Below are positions 8,775 to 17,755 of a stretch of DNA of 64,000 nucleotides, one piece after another. The stretch spans positions 62,001 to 126,000 of the forward strand of contig JARLIS010000010.1 in the NCBI GenBank assembly GCA_031291615.1, read 5' to 3'. The notes under the pieces are model-generated. The model made no database searches and had not been told where the DNA came from. It was given only the letters and a program-made list of their open reading frames with translations. The position numbers were made by a program, and so were the translations under genes. The DNA is from Parvibaculum sp. (GTDB lineage: Bacteria; Pseudomonadota; Alphaproteobacteria; Parvibaculales; Parvibaculaceae). Each line of letters opens with the position of its first letter. Within the stretch, counting starts at the first letter, position 1.

Positions 8775-10724
8775 TCATTTTCCGAACAGGCTTTTCAGCA
8801 GCTCCTTGCCGCCTTCTCCCTTGAGACTTTTCAGGGTCTCGATGGTCTGGTCCTTGTTCTGGATCATGGATGCAAGGTCCGGGCGGAAACGCGGCCGCGC
8901 CCAGGGGCCGTCGATGATGATCGGAACCTCGATGCCCTTCGCCTCGCCGCCGCCCTGGCCTTCCAGCGTTGCCACGAGCTTGGGTTCGACGCGATAGTCG
9001 AGCTTCTTGTGCGGAAGATCGACGACGCCCGCGCCCGTCACGCGGATGAGCGGGCTCAACAGCTTGAAGTCGTCATTCTTGAGCGTGCCCTTCGTGATGG
9101 TGAAGGTTCCGCCCAGTTCGGAAAAATCGGTGTCCTGCGCGCCGCCGCTCTGCCAACCCGTCGCCGCGCCCGTAAACACCGTGCGCGCAAGCTGCGCGAC
9201 ATTGACGCCCTTGATGGCGCCGTTGGTGAATTTCACCTCGCCCGTGCCGTTGAGCGCGCCCACCATTTCGTTCTGGCTGCGCCCGGCCGTGTTGATTGAA
9301 AGGCTCATGGCGCTCAGGCCTTCGAGCCGCTTGAAACCGGCCGCATCGGCAAGCAGCGGTTCGGCGGAAACGCCGGCGATGGAAAAGGAAGCCGCCAGTT
9401 GCGGCACGCGGTCCGATCCGTCGAGCGTCAGCGTGCCCGAGCCCGCGCCGTTATAGAGCGCGAGCTTGCCGAGATCGATGGTCATGACGCCGTTGTCGAT
9501 CTTGAGCTCGAGCGCGCTTCCGTCGATCTTGATGTTCTTGACGAGAAGCACGCCTGTCGAAAGCGTGAGATCGGCATCGACCGCCCTGAGACCGCTGAGG
9601 TCGATCGGGTCGTTGCTCCAGCCATCGTCGCCGCCGGATTTCGCTCCGCTCGCAGACGTGGCGGTGGCGGGTTTCGCCGCCTGTTCGGTGCCGTCGAGAT
9701 AGATGTTGGCGTCGATGCGGTCGACGGAGAGATCGCCCTTGACGAGCGGCCGTTTGCCGCCGGTCTGCAAGGCAAGCTTGCCCGTCGCATTCATGCCGTC
9801 GAAGCCGATCTTCGCATCGTTGAAATTGTAACTCGTGCCCGCGCCGCTCGCCGATCCCTGGATCGTCAGCGGACCGAAGCCGCTTCCCTGCGGCAGCGGA
9901 CTGCCGAGCCAGAGCGCGAGGTCGCGCAGCGAGGCCACGTCGAGATCGACCGCGCCGGCGAACTTCAACCCGCCGAGCGGTTGCAGCGAGCCCTTATAGG
10001 CGGCGTTTATCTTCGCGGATTTGAGCGAGAAAGCGACGTCCGTGGCGCCCCCTTCCGTCAGCGCGCGCGGGCGCTTCGCTTCAAGCGAGAGCGTCAGCGG
10101 TTCGCTGTTCCAGACGAGCGAACCCGACGCATTGAACGGATCGTCGAGGCCCGGCAGCGAAAGATCGACATTGACCTTCTCGAAGGCGAGCGCCGCGCCC
10201 GACTGCGCATTGCGATAGGTCGCGGCGCCGTTCTCGATGGAGACCTCGCCGAGGCGGATCTGCGTCAGGCCGCCGCTCCCCTTGTTGTCCGCGGAGGACG
10301 AGGCGGGCGGGGCGGAAGGCGAGGTGGCGCCTGCGGGCGTTTCGAATTGCCAGTTCGGCGTTCCGTCCGCCCTGACCTCAAGATGGATGATCGGGTCGAT
10401 GAGCGCGAAGCTGTCGATCTCGACCGCGCCATGGATGAGCGGCATGATTTTCAGCGCCGCCCGCATCTCCTTCATCGACGCCATGTCGGCGTCCTTCGCC
10501 CAGGCGGCGTTGGAAAGGCGCACGTCGTCGACCTTGACCGCGAGACGCGGGAAGAAGGAAAGGCCCACATCGCCGCCGATGGTGAGATCGCGTCCCGTCT
10601 GCGACTTCACCACCGCGATGATGCGCTGCTTGTAAACCGAGGTCGGGATGAGGAGCGGCAGGGCGACAAGGGCCGCGACCAGCAAGACGACAATGGCTGC
10701 GGCGACGGCGATCCAGCGCGACAT
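8775..10724 (-). CDS. AsmA family protein
   Basis: 649-residue AsmA-like protein of the envelope. Residues about 3-24 (RWIAVAAAIVVLLVAALVALPLL) anchor it in the inner membrane; the rest is a long beta-rich periplasmic part. Family hallmarks are the early VYKQRIIAVVKSQTGRDLTIGG and the C-terminal LNGTGEVKFTNGAIKGVNVAQLAR. AsmA proteins are linked to lipid transport and outer-membrane assembly. ATG 10724 is preferred to an upstream start because it has CGGGAG and leads straight into the anchor. It lies 71 bases upstream of nothing else on its strand but the thiolase. Confidence 0.88.
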   Translation of the reverse strand: MSRWIAVAAAIVVLLVAALVALPLLIPTSVYKQRIIAVVKSQTGRDLTIGGDVGLSFFPRLAVKVDDVRLSNAAWAKDADMASMKEMRAALKIMPLIHGAVEIDSFALIDPIIHLEVRADGTPNWQFETPAGATSPSAPPASSSADNKGSGGLTQIRLGEVSIENGAATYRNAQSGAALAFEKVNVDLSLPGLDDPFNASGSLVWNSEPLTLSLEAKRPRALTEGGATDVAFSLKSAKINAAYKGSLQPLGGLKFAGAVDLDVASLRDLALWLGSPLPQGSGFGPLTIQGSASGAGTSYNFNDAKIGFDGMNATGKLALQTGGKRPLVKGDLSVDRIDANIYLDGTEQAAKPATATSASGAKSGGDDGWSNDPIDLSGLRAVDADLTLSTGVLLVKNIKIDGSALELKIDNGVMTIDLGKLALYNGAGSGTLTLDGSDRVPQLAASFSIAGVSAEPLLADAAGFKRLEGLSAMSLSINTAGRSQNEMVGALNGTGEVKFTNGAIKGVNVAQLARTVFTGAATGWQSGGAQDTDFSELGGTFTITKGTLKNDDFKLLSPLIRVTGAGVVDLPHKKLDYRVEPKLVATLEGQGGGEAKGIEVPIIIDGPWARPRFRPDLASMIQNKDQTIETLKSLKGEGGKELLKSLFGK

Positions 10725-10995
10725 GAAATTCTCCCGTTTGGCTCGCGCTTTCACGCGCAAGACTCGCGATTTTCGGTGCAGGCACTTCGCGGGCGGAATG
10801 TCGGGCGTCCGGCACATCCGGCCTTGTGTGCGACATTTTGCAAAGTATAGCCTGCCGGTATCCGATGATCGACCCTTGAAGGACGCGCATTGGACACCAT
10901 GAGGCGCTTCGGCAATTCGTCTGTCTACCGCTCAGGCGGAAGATGAAAAAATCGTAACTCGCGTTATGCTGATCCGTGGAACAGGGAGGGGCACT

Positions 10996-11820
10996 ATGGC
11001 GGCACGTAAATCGGCGCGGTCAGCGGCATCGGGGCGGGATACCGTCCTCATCACCGGCGCTTCGGCGGGGATTGGCGCGGCGCTGGCGCGGCAGTTCGCA
11101 GCCGGCGGCTTCGACCTCGTTCTGGTCGCGCGCAGCCGCGACAAGCTCGAAACCCTCGCAAGGGAACTCAAGGGCGAGCACGCCGTCGAGGCGACCGTCA
11201 TGCCGGCCGACCTCTCGACGCCGGGTGCGCCCAAGGCGCTTTTCGAGGCGGTGAAGAAGCGCAAGCTCGCCATCGACATTCTCGTCAACAATGCCCGTGT
11301 GCTGGAAATGGGCGCATTCAATGCAATCTCGCCCGAGCGCCATCAGGAACTGATCGCCCTCAATGTCGCGACGCTGACGGACATGACGAGCCGCTTCCTT
11401 GCGCCGATGCTCGAACGCGGGAAGGGCCGCATTCTCAACGTCGCCTCCATCGCCGCTTTCCAGCCGGTGCCGTCGCTCGCAACTTATGCCGCGACCAAGG
11501 CCTATGTGCTGTCGCTGACGGAATCGCTTTCCGAGGAGCTGAAGGGATCGGGCGTCACCGTGACGGCGCTTTGCCCCGGCATCACCGAGACGAGCATGGT
11601 CGACCGCGCCCGGGAAGCCAACGCCGCCGCCTCTCAGCTTCCGCCCTTCATGATCGGCGACGTCAACGACGTTGCCGCGCAAGGCTATGCCGCCTTGATG
11701 GCGGGCGAGGTGATCCGCGTGCCGGGCGTGCTCAACTTCGCGGCGAGCCTCGCCGCCCGCGCGACGCCCAAATGGGTGGTGCGCCGCTTCGCCGGCGCGC
11801 TCGGTCGCATGGCTCTCTGA
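10996..11820 (+). CDS. SDR family oxidoreductase
   Basis: 274-residue short-chain dehydrogenase. It has TGASAGIG after a 17-residue basic leader, an Arg-rich end to strand 2 (LVARSRDKL) that favours NADP, the motif NNARVLEMG where Arg replaces the usual Gly of NNAG, Ser in NVASIAAF, and YAATKAY as the Tyr-Lys pair. ATG 10996 follows GGGAGGGG. The shape matches the DltE/YqjQ-like group that often acts on acyl or ketone substrates. The NNAR change is unusual but outside the catalytic residues. Confidence 0.87.
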   Translation: MAARKSARSAASGRDTVLITGASAGIGAALARQFAAGGFDLVLVARSRDKLETLARELKGEHAVEATVMPADLSTPGAPKALFEAVKKRKLAIDILVNNARVLEMGAFNAISPERHQELIALNVATLTDMTSRFLAPMLERGKGRILNVASIAAFQPVPSLATYAATKAYVLSLTESLSEELKGSGVTVTALCPGITETSMVDRAREANAAASQLPPFMIGDVNDVAAQGYAALMAGEVIRVPGVLNFAASLAARATPKWVVRRFAGALGRMAL

Positions 11821-11844
11821 GCGTCGGCGGCCGCACAGGCCGGA

Positions 11845-12780
11845 TTAGTTGTCGCCGAGAAGAATTTGGCCGCGCAGTCCCGCCTGCGGCACTTCCCGTC
11901 CCTCGATCCAGGCGCGGATCATGGCGTTCACGGCTTCCGGCGCTTCCTGCTGCACCCAATGCGACACTTGCGGCAGATAGCGGATGGTGAAATCGCGCAC
12001 CAGCTTTTCCGTGCCATAGGTCAGCTCGATGCCGAGCGCGGAATCCTGCTCGCCCCAGAGCATCAGCGTCGGCGTTTCGAGCATGGGCGGATTTTCCCAG
12101 CTCTTCTGCGTTTCGCTGTTGCGGAAATTGGCGCGGTAGTAATTGATCATCGCCGTCATCGCGCCGGGAATGAGCGCGTTCTTCTTGTATTCATTGAGAA
12201 CGCTGTCGGGAAACCGTCCCTTGTCGATCGCCATGCCGCGAAAGGCCTCGCCGATCGCCCGCGCGCCGTTCAGCGTCATCAGAAATTCGGGCAGCCAGGG
12301 AATCTGGAAGAAGATGACGTACCAGGAGCGCTTGAGCTGCGCCCAGCCGCGCACCGCCTTCATGAACAGGGACGGGTGCGGAAGGTTCATGACGATGAAG
12401 CGCTCAAGCGGGCGCACGTTTCCAAGCGCAAAGCTCCAGCCGATGGCCCCGCCCCAATCATGTGCGATGAGCGTCGTCGGCCCGGTAATGCCGCGCGCGC
12501 GAGCGGCGTCGATCAGCCCGGCGACATCGGCGAGAAGATGCTCCATCCGATAGGCCTCGACGGCCCTCGGCCGCGAGCTTCCGCCATAGCCGCGCAGATT
12601 GGGCGCCCAGGCCGTATAGCCGAGCTCGGCGAGCAATGGGAGCTGCGCGCGCCAGGAAAACTTGCTCTCGGGAAAGCCGTGCAGGAACAGCGCGAACTTG
12701 TCGCCCTTGCCGCACATGTCGACTTCGAAAGCGAGCCCGTTCGCTTCGATATAGGCCGTTTCTATTGGATATTCGGACAT
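11845..12780 (-). CDS. Alpha/beta hydrolase, epoxide-hydrolase-like
   Basis: 311 residues. HGFPESKFSW supplies the oxyanion hole, HDWGG holds the nucleophile Asp108 (not Ser), WGEQD the acid, and VSHWVQQE the general-base His. That Asp nucleophile puts it with epoxide hydrolases and haloalkane dehalogenases; the HGFPE form favours the former. It is convergent with the SDR gene 24 bases away. It would open epoxides made by monooxygenases, and a type II Baeyer-Villiger route is also present in the window. The true substrate is unknown. Confidence 0.85.
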   Translation of the reverse strand: MSEYPIETAYIEANGLAFEVDMCGKGDKFALFLHGFPESKFSWRAQLPLLAELGYTAWAPNLRGYGGSSRPRAVEAYRMEHLLADVAGLIDAARARGITGPTTLIAHDWGGAIGWSFALGNVRPLERFIVMNLPHPSLFMKAVRGWAQLKRSWYVIFFQIPWLPEFLMTLNGARAIGEAFRGMAIDKGRFPDSVLNEYKKNALIPGAMTAMINYYRANFRNSETQKSWENPPMLETPTLMLWGEQDSALGIELTYGTEKLVRDFTIRYLPQVSHWVQQEAPEAVNAMIRAWIEGREVPQAGLRGQILLGDN

Positions 12781-12886
12781 GGTCTTGCCGCCGCTTGATG
12801 AGTCGTTCGGCGGACTATACGTGATTTGGCGTGACCATGTGCAATTCGCGCACGCAACCGACGCGACTCGGACGCCTTGGGAACGT

Positions 12887-13921
12887 CTAGGGGATTGCCG
12901 GAACGGGCGCCAGAAACAGCACGTGAAGATCGTCCGCCGGCGTGAAATTCTCGCGCCGCAGCTCGAAGCGGGCGGGCGACGCCTTGCGCAGCCCGTCGAT
13001 GCAGGCCGTCACGAAATGCCCCGGTCCCGCGCTGCCCGGCCCCTTGTCGAGCGTCAGGGTGAAGTGCCGGATGGGCCCCGCCCAGTTGGCGCCGGTTTTC
13101 AGAACATAGTCGACCGTGGTGGCGGCGAGATAGCTCCGGCCGTAGCCTACCGGCGGCTTTGCCGTCAGTATACGGTTCAATGCCGCGCCGGTCTTCTCAT
13201 CGACGCAATAAGTCTTGGCGAAGTCGATCGCGCCCGTCTCGCTCTGCGGTCCGAAATCGTCGGATGAGACATACCGCATCCCCGCGACCGGCCGATAGCG
13301 ATGCGCGATCTTCACCGTCGCGCCCGCGGGAAAGACCTGACGCCAGTGATAGCTCGTCTTCAGCGTCCAGAGCGGATACATGCCGTCTTCATCGACAAGC
13401 TTCAGGCGCTTCGCCTCCGCCTGCGCGGCGGCGGGGAGCTTGCTGTAAATCTCGTGGAGTTCCTCGCTGCCTTCCGACGGCGGCGGGAAAATGGCCGGTG
13501 GAATGCCGAGACGCTGGAGATCCGCCGTGACGTCGCGGCCGTCCTTGAAGGCTTTGCTTTCAAGGGACGGCGTCACCTTCTTTCCATCGGCTTACACGGT
13601 GAAACCGACGAAATTTTCCGTTTTCCTGTCCGGGAAGATGACAGGCGTCTGCCAGAGCATCGGATAGTCGAGATCGGGCATCGGAAAGGCCACTTCGGTG
13701 TCCACCGCCTCGGCCCCGGCATTGCGGAAGATATAGGCGACCTCGACCGCCTCGGGCGAGATCGTCAGCGCCTCGCTTTCCATGCTGACGGCGTCGGTCG
13801 TGCGGAATTCGAGCCCGCCCGCGCCGATGGCCGCCGTCGTGTCGTTGGCGTAACACGCCCCCCAGGGCGCTACCGCCAGCGCCGCAAGGAGGCCGGGCAG
13901 CAAATAACAAGACCGCCGCAT
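12887..13921 (-). pseudogene. DUF4424 family protein, split by an in-frame TAA
   Basis: Together the two halves read as one DUF4424 protein. The first half starts at ATG 13921 with a signal peptide (MRRSCYLLPGLLAALAVAPWGACYA) and the family's NDTTAAIGAGGLEFRTTDAV and FPMPDL segments, ending NFVGFTV at TAA 13594-13592. The same frame then continues ADGKKVTPSLESKAF to a normal stop at 12887. There is no frameshift, only a stop codon where the family normally runs on through VDGKxV. A GTG 15 bases past the stop is preceded by GGAAAG, so restart is conceivable. I treat it as a nonsense allele of a periplasmic protein of unknown role. Confidence 0.8.
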
Positions 13922-14118
13922 ATACAGAATCCCCGAAATCGCCGGACCCGGCAGAGGCCCGCTTCGGCAGTGTAAGGGACCGCTCGAAATCCCGCCAAGC
14001 TGCTCTTTTGCCATGATTTTTCGCATCTGCCCCGGGGCCCTTGTCATCGCGGCCCCGGCGAATTAAGTTCCCGGCCATCGCGGCGGGCGCCCAAGGCGCC
14101 ATAAGCCCCGCGACCGGT

Positions 14119-14195
14119 GCAGGCATAGCTCAGCTGGTTAGAGCGCTAGATTGTGGATCTAGAGGTCCCCCGTTCGAACCGGGGTGCCTGTACCA
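14119..14195 (+). tRNA. tRNA-His (anticodon GTG)
   Basis: A 77-base cloverleaf with encoded CCA. The acceptor is GCAGGCA/TGCCTGT with a G1-U72 wobble; the D-arm is GCTCAGCTGGTTAGAGC; the anticodon stem CTAGA/TCTAG encloses TTGTGGA with GTG at 14153-14155; the T-stem is CCCCG/CGGGG around TTCGAAC. The discriminator is A73 and the base before position 1 is T, so neither G-1 nor its C73 partner is encoded. This matches the known loss of G-1 in many alphaproteobacteria, whose HisRS is adapted to it. Confidence 0.95.
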
Positions 14196-14351
14196 TTTCA
14201 TTCCCGGCCGCTCGTCCAGCTGCCCGGTGCGCGCGTCGCACAGAATTCGCTTGTCCGCAGGTCTTTGAACATTAGTGTGATGGCCAACATTAATGTGGCG
14301 AAAGACCCTGCCTTGCAGGACGAAACGCCTCGACCGGGAGAAAACAGGACT

Positions 14352-15011
14352 ATGGGATTGATCGTTTACGGGGCCTCGCTCTCGCCCTTCGTGCGCAAGA
14401 CGCGCGTGTTCCTGGCCGAGAAGGGCCTGCCCTACAAGCTCGAACAGGTGAACATCTTCCCGCCGCCGGACTGGTTCAAGGAAATCTCGCCGCTGGGCCG
14501 CATCCCCGTTCTGAAGGACGAGGAGGCGAATGCGACCCTGCCGGACTCCTCCATCATCTGCGCCTATATCGAGCGCAAGCATCCTGAGCCCGCGCTCTAT
14601 CCCGCCGATCCGCTTCAATACGCACAGGCGCTCTGGTACGAGGAATATGCCGACTCCGAACTCGCTTCGAATGTCGGCATGGGCATGTTCCGACCGATGG
14701 TCGTGAACAAGCTGATGGGCAAGGAGCCCGACCGCGCCGCCGCCGAAAAGACGCTGAACGAGAAGCTGCCGCGCTACTTCGCCTATCTCGACAAGGAGAT
14801 CGGAACGAAGGACTTCCTCGTCGGCGGCAAGTTCTCTATCGCCGACATTTCCGTCGCCACGCAATTCGCCAATCTCGCGCATACCGGCTACAGCGTCGAC
14901 GCGGCGAAGTATCCCAATATCGTGCGCTACGTGAAGGCGATTCACGCCCGGCCGAGCTTTGCCGCCTGCATCGCGGAAGAGAGCGGCTTCGTTTCGAAGC
15001 TCGGCCTCTGA
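14352..15011 (+). CDS. Glutathione S-transferase
   Basis: 219-residue GST. The N-terminal thioredoxin fold starts GLIVYGASLSPFVRKTRVFLAEKG, where Ser in LSPF is the likely glutathione-activating residue, followed by the cis-Pro loop GRIPVLKD and the ESxxI-type turn LPDSSIICAYIE. The C-terminal helical domain has GGKFSIADISVATQ. ATG 14352 is chosen because the domain begins immediately; upstream codons are not family-like. It sits after tRNA-His and before the CoA ligase-SDR operon, separated by a hairpin. The substrate is unknown. Confidence 0.9.
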   Translation: MGLIVYGASLSPFVRKTRVFLAEKGLPYKLEQVNIFPPPDWFKEISPLGRIPVLKDEEANATLPDSSIICAYIERKHPEPALYPADPLQYAQALWYEEYADSELASNVGMGMFRPMVVNKLMGKEPDRAAAEKTLNEKLPRYFAYLDKEIGTKDFLVGGKFSIADISVATQFANLAHTGYSVDAAKYPNIVRYVKAIHARPSFAACIAEESGFVSKLGL

Positions 15012-15033
15012 CAAACCGCCAGTGACGCGGCGT

Positions 15034-15065
15034 AAGGGCGGCGGCGCGATGCGCACGCCGCCCTT
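15034..15065 (+). terminator. Hairpin after the GST gene
   Basis: AAGGGCGGCG (15034-15043) pairs with CGCCGCCCTT (15056-15065) as a 10-bp stem with a 12-base loop. The following CGTCCTTC is only weakly T-rich, so termination may be partial. Confidence 0.5.
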
Positions 15066-15140
15066 CGTCCTTCAAATCCCCGAATAAAGGGGCTATTTCA
15101 TTAGCCAAGCGATGTTCTCAAAATCGCATGGGAGGATGAA

Positions 15141-16892
15141 ATGGCCGAGACAGCGAAAGCCTGGCCTGTCGTCAGCATTGCGGAAGCAAACCGCATCCTG
15201 ACCGCGCCCGGCATGCCCTTCGAAATGGAAACCGTAACGATCCGCGGCATCCCGACGCGCGTCTACAAGAACGCGCCGCCGCATCTGCGCGCGATCTTCG
15301 AGCTCGGAAAAGCCTGGGGCAAGCGCGACTTCATCGTCTATGAGGGCGAGCGCCTCAACTTCGACGATCACTATCGCGCCTCGGTCACGCTCGCCCGCGC
15401 GCTTGCCGACGGGTTCGGCGTCCGCAAGGGCGACCGCGTCGCCATCGCCATGCGCAACTTTCCCGAATGGTCGATTTCCTTCTGGGCGGCGGCCGCCATC
15501 GGCGCGGTCGTCGTGCCGATCAATGCCTGGGGCACGGGGCCGGAGCTTGAATATTGCATCTCGGATTCCGGCGCCAAGGTCGTCTTCGTCGATGGCGAGC
15601 GGCTCGAACGACTGAAGCCGCATCTCGGCGAACTGAAAGTGGCAGGCATTATCGCCGCCCGCGCATCCGAGCAGCCGCTGGGCGACGCGCACGCCTTCGA
15701 GGCCTTTGTCGGCCAGCCGGAGAATTACGCGAAACTGTCGGACGCCGCCTTGCCCGATCCCGATCTTCACCCCGATGATGATGCGACGATCTTCTACACC
15801 TCGGGCACGACCGGAAAGCCCAAGGGTGCGCTCGGCACGCATCGCAACATGATGACGAATCTGGTGAGCACGGGCTATGCGACGACGCGCGCCATGCTCC
15901 GCCGCGGCGAGACGCCGCCCCAGCCCGATCCGAACGCGCCGCAGCGCTCCATGCTGCTCTCCGTGCCGCTTTTCCATGCGACGGGCTGCCACTCGATCCT
16001 CGTGCCCATGTATGCGGGCGGCGGCAAGCTCGTGCTGATGCACAAATGGAACCCCGAGCGCGCACTCGAACTCATCGAGCAGGAGAGGTTGCAATCCTTC
16101 GGCGGCGTTCCCGCCATGGTCTGGCAGGTGCTTGAAAGCCCGCACTTTGCCGAGCATGACACGTCTTCCGTCGAGTCGATCGGCTATGGCGGCGCACCGT
16201 CCGCGCCCGATCTCGTCGCCCGCATCAAGCAGCAGTTTCCCAAGGTCCAGCCCGGCAACGGCTATGGGCTCACGGAAACTTCTTCGATCACCACGCAGAA
16301 TTCCGCCGAGGATTATCAGAACCGGCCGGAAAGCGCGGGCCCTTGCGTCCCCGTCGTCGAGCTGAAGGTCGTCGACGAGAACGGCAAGGAAGTGGCGCCG
16401 GGCCAGGTCGGCGAACTCTGGATCAAGGGTCCGAATGTCGTCAAAGGCTACTGGAACAAGCCGGAAGCCACCGCCGCCGCCATCACCGATGGCTGGCTCC
16501 ATTCCGGCGATCTCGTCCGCATCGACGAGGAAGGCTTCGTCTTCATCCTCGACAGGGCGAAGGACATGCTGATCCGCGGCGGCGAGAACATCTACTGCGT
16601 CGAAGTTGAAGGCGCGCTCTACGCGCACCCCGCCGTCATGGACGCCGCCGTCGTCGCTATCCCCCACAAGGTGCTGGGCGAGGAAGTGGGCGCGGTGGTG
16701 CAGATCGCGCCGGGCAAGAGCGTGACCGAGGAAGAGCTCAAAGCCCATGTCAGAAAGCTCATCGCCGGCTTCAAGGTGCCGGTGAAGATCGAGCTTCGCA
16801 GCGAGCCTCTGCCGCGCAACGCCAATGGCAAGATCCTGAAAACCGAACTTCGCAACGACATGAAAAAATACGCGGGGCTTGGCGCCGCGTGA
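15141..16892 (+). CDS. AMP-dependent acyl-CoA synthetase
   Basis: 583-residue ANL-family ligase that activates a carboxylic acid through an acyl-AMP to the CoA thioester. The P-loop IFYTSGTTGKPKG lies near residues 216-228, GYGLTET follows near 370, the hinge region is LHSGDLVRIDEEGFVFILDRAKDMLIRGGENIY, and the catalytic Lys is in PRNANGKILK near residue 564. ATG 15141 has GGAGGATGAA. The SDR gene begins ten bases past its stop, so the two form an operon, probably activating and then oxidising a hydroxy or branched acid. Chain length cannot be read from sequence. Confidence 0.92.
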   Translation: MAETAKAWPVVSIAEANRILTAPGMPFEMETVTIRGIPTRVYKNAPPHLRAIFELGKAWGKRDFIVYEGERLNFDDHYRASVTLARALADGFGVRKGDRVAIAMRNFPEWSISFWAAAAIGAVVVPINAWGTGPELEYCISDSGAKVVFVDGERLERLKPHLGELKVAGIIAARASEQPLGDAHAFEAFVGQPENYAKLSDAALPDPDLHPDDDATIFYTSGTTGKPKGALGTHRNMMTNLVSTGYATTRAMLRRGETPPQPDPNAPQRSMLLSVPLFHATGCHSILVPMYAGGGKLVLMHKWNPERALELIEQERLQSFGGVPAMVWQVLESPHFAEHDTSSVESIGYGGAPSAPDLVARIKQQFPKVQPGNGYGLTETSSITTQNSAEDYQNRPESAGPCVPVVELKVVDENGKEVAPGQVGELWIKGPNVVKGYWNKPEATAAAITDGWLHSGDLVRIDEEGFVFILDRAKDMLIRGGENIYCVEVEGALYAHPAVMDAAVVAIPHKVLGEEVGAVVQIAPGKSVTEEELKAHVRKLIAGFKVPVKIELRSEPLPRNANGKILKTELRNDMKKYAGLGAA

Positions 16893-16902
16893 GGGAGAGA
16901 TG

Positions 16903-17673
16903 ATGGAGATTTCACTGAAGGGGCGCGTCGCGCTCGTCACCGGCGCGTCGCGCGGCATTGGCCGCGCCATAGCGATCGAGCTCGCCAGGGCGGGCGCCGA
17001 CATCGCCGTCAATTATCGCCGCGACGAAGACGCGGCCAATGAGACGGTCGCCGAGATCAAGGCGCTGGGGCGCAAGGCCAAGGCCTATTCGGCCTCGGTC
17101 GAGAATTTCGAGGAAGACCAGAAGATGGTCGCCGACGTGCTGAAGGATTTCGGCTCCATCGGCATCCTCGTCAACAATGCGGGCATCGCGTCCCGCGGCC
17201 AGACGGTCGCCGACACCGATCCGCTGGAGCTCGAGCGGGTGCTTCGCGTCCACGCCATGGCGCCGCACTTCATGTCGAAGCTCGTCATCCCTCATATGCG
17301 CAAGGAAAAGCGCGGCGACATCATCATCATTTCTTCGGTGGCGACGCTGCACCATGCCGCGAATGGCGGGCCCTACAATATGGGCAAGGCGGCGGCCGAG
17401 GCGCTGGCGCTGACGCTCGCCAAGGAAGAGCGGAAATACGGCATCCGCACCAACATCGTTGCGCCCGGCCTCACCGCGACCGACATGGGCAGCAGGCTTG
17501 CCGCCGCCCGCGCCGGCAAGAAGGGCATGGACATTCACGACCTCGACGCGACCATGCCCTTCGGCCATGTCTGCTCGCCGGAAGAAGTTGCGGCGGCCGT
17601 CGTCTATCTCGTCTCGGACGCGAACCCCTATGCCAACGGCCAGAAGATCAACGTCGACGGCGGCGGCAACTGA
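16903..17673 (+). CDS. SDR family oxidoreductase, FabG-like
   Basis: 256-residue classical SDR in an operon with the upstream CoA ligase. It has TGASRGIG near residue 14, NNAG, Ser in IISSVATL, and Tyr158-Lys162 in YNMGKAA; the C-terminus ends in the FabG-like YANGQKINVDGGG. YRRDEDA after strand 2 suggests NADP. Two adjacent ATGs (16900 and 16903) are possible; the second gives better spacing to GGGAG. A bidirectional terminator follows. It probably reduces or oxidises a 3-keto/3-hydroxyacyl thioester, by context. Confidence 0.9.
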   Translation: MEISLKGRVALVTGASRGIGRAIAIELARAGADIAVNYRRDEDAANETVAEIKALGRKAKAYSASVENFEEDQKMVADVLKDFGSIGILVNNAGIASRGQTVADTDPLELERVLRVHAMAPHFMSKLVIPHMRKEKRGDIIIISSVATLHHAANGGPYNMGKAAAEALALTLAKEERKYGIRTNIVAPGLTATDMGSRLAAARAGKKGMDIHDLDATMPFGHVCSPEEVAAAVVYLVSDANPYANGQKINVDGGGN

Positions 17674-17707
17674 GGGGGCGATCTGCCCTTGTCCCGGGCG
17701 ACAATAA

Positions 17708-17735
17708 AAAAGGCCGGTGTTTTCACCGGCCTTTT
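17708..17735. terminator. Bidirectional rho-independent terminator
   Basis: AAAAGGCCGGTG / CACCGGCCTTTT form a 12-bp stem around TTTT, with A-run and T-run on opposite sides. It serves the SDR gene on the plus strand and the glucan synthase gene on the minus strand, which converge here. Confidence 0.9.
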
Positions 17736-17755
17736 CCATGTCGTGAATGTGTCCC

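Noticed and set aside
13577..13594. Recoding (selenocysteine or pyrrolysine type) at the DUF4424 stop.
   Set aside because: The codon is TAA, which is not used for either, and the family has no special residue there. A nonsense mutation is simpler.
14040..14268. Open frame running through tRNA-His.
   Set aside because: It only reflects the tRNA sequence; the cloverleaf is complete.
15093..17012. A 639-codon open frame antisense to the CoA ligase.
   Set aside because: Rich in His, Arg, Gly and Asp with no recognisable motif; it mirrors a well-supported gene. Long antisense frames are expected in DNA this GC-rich.
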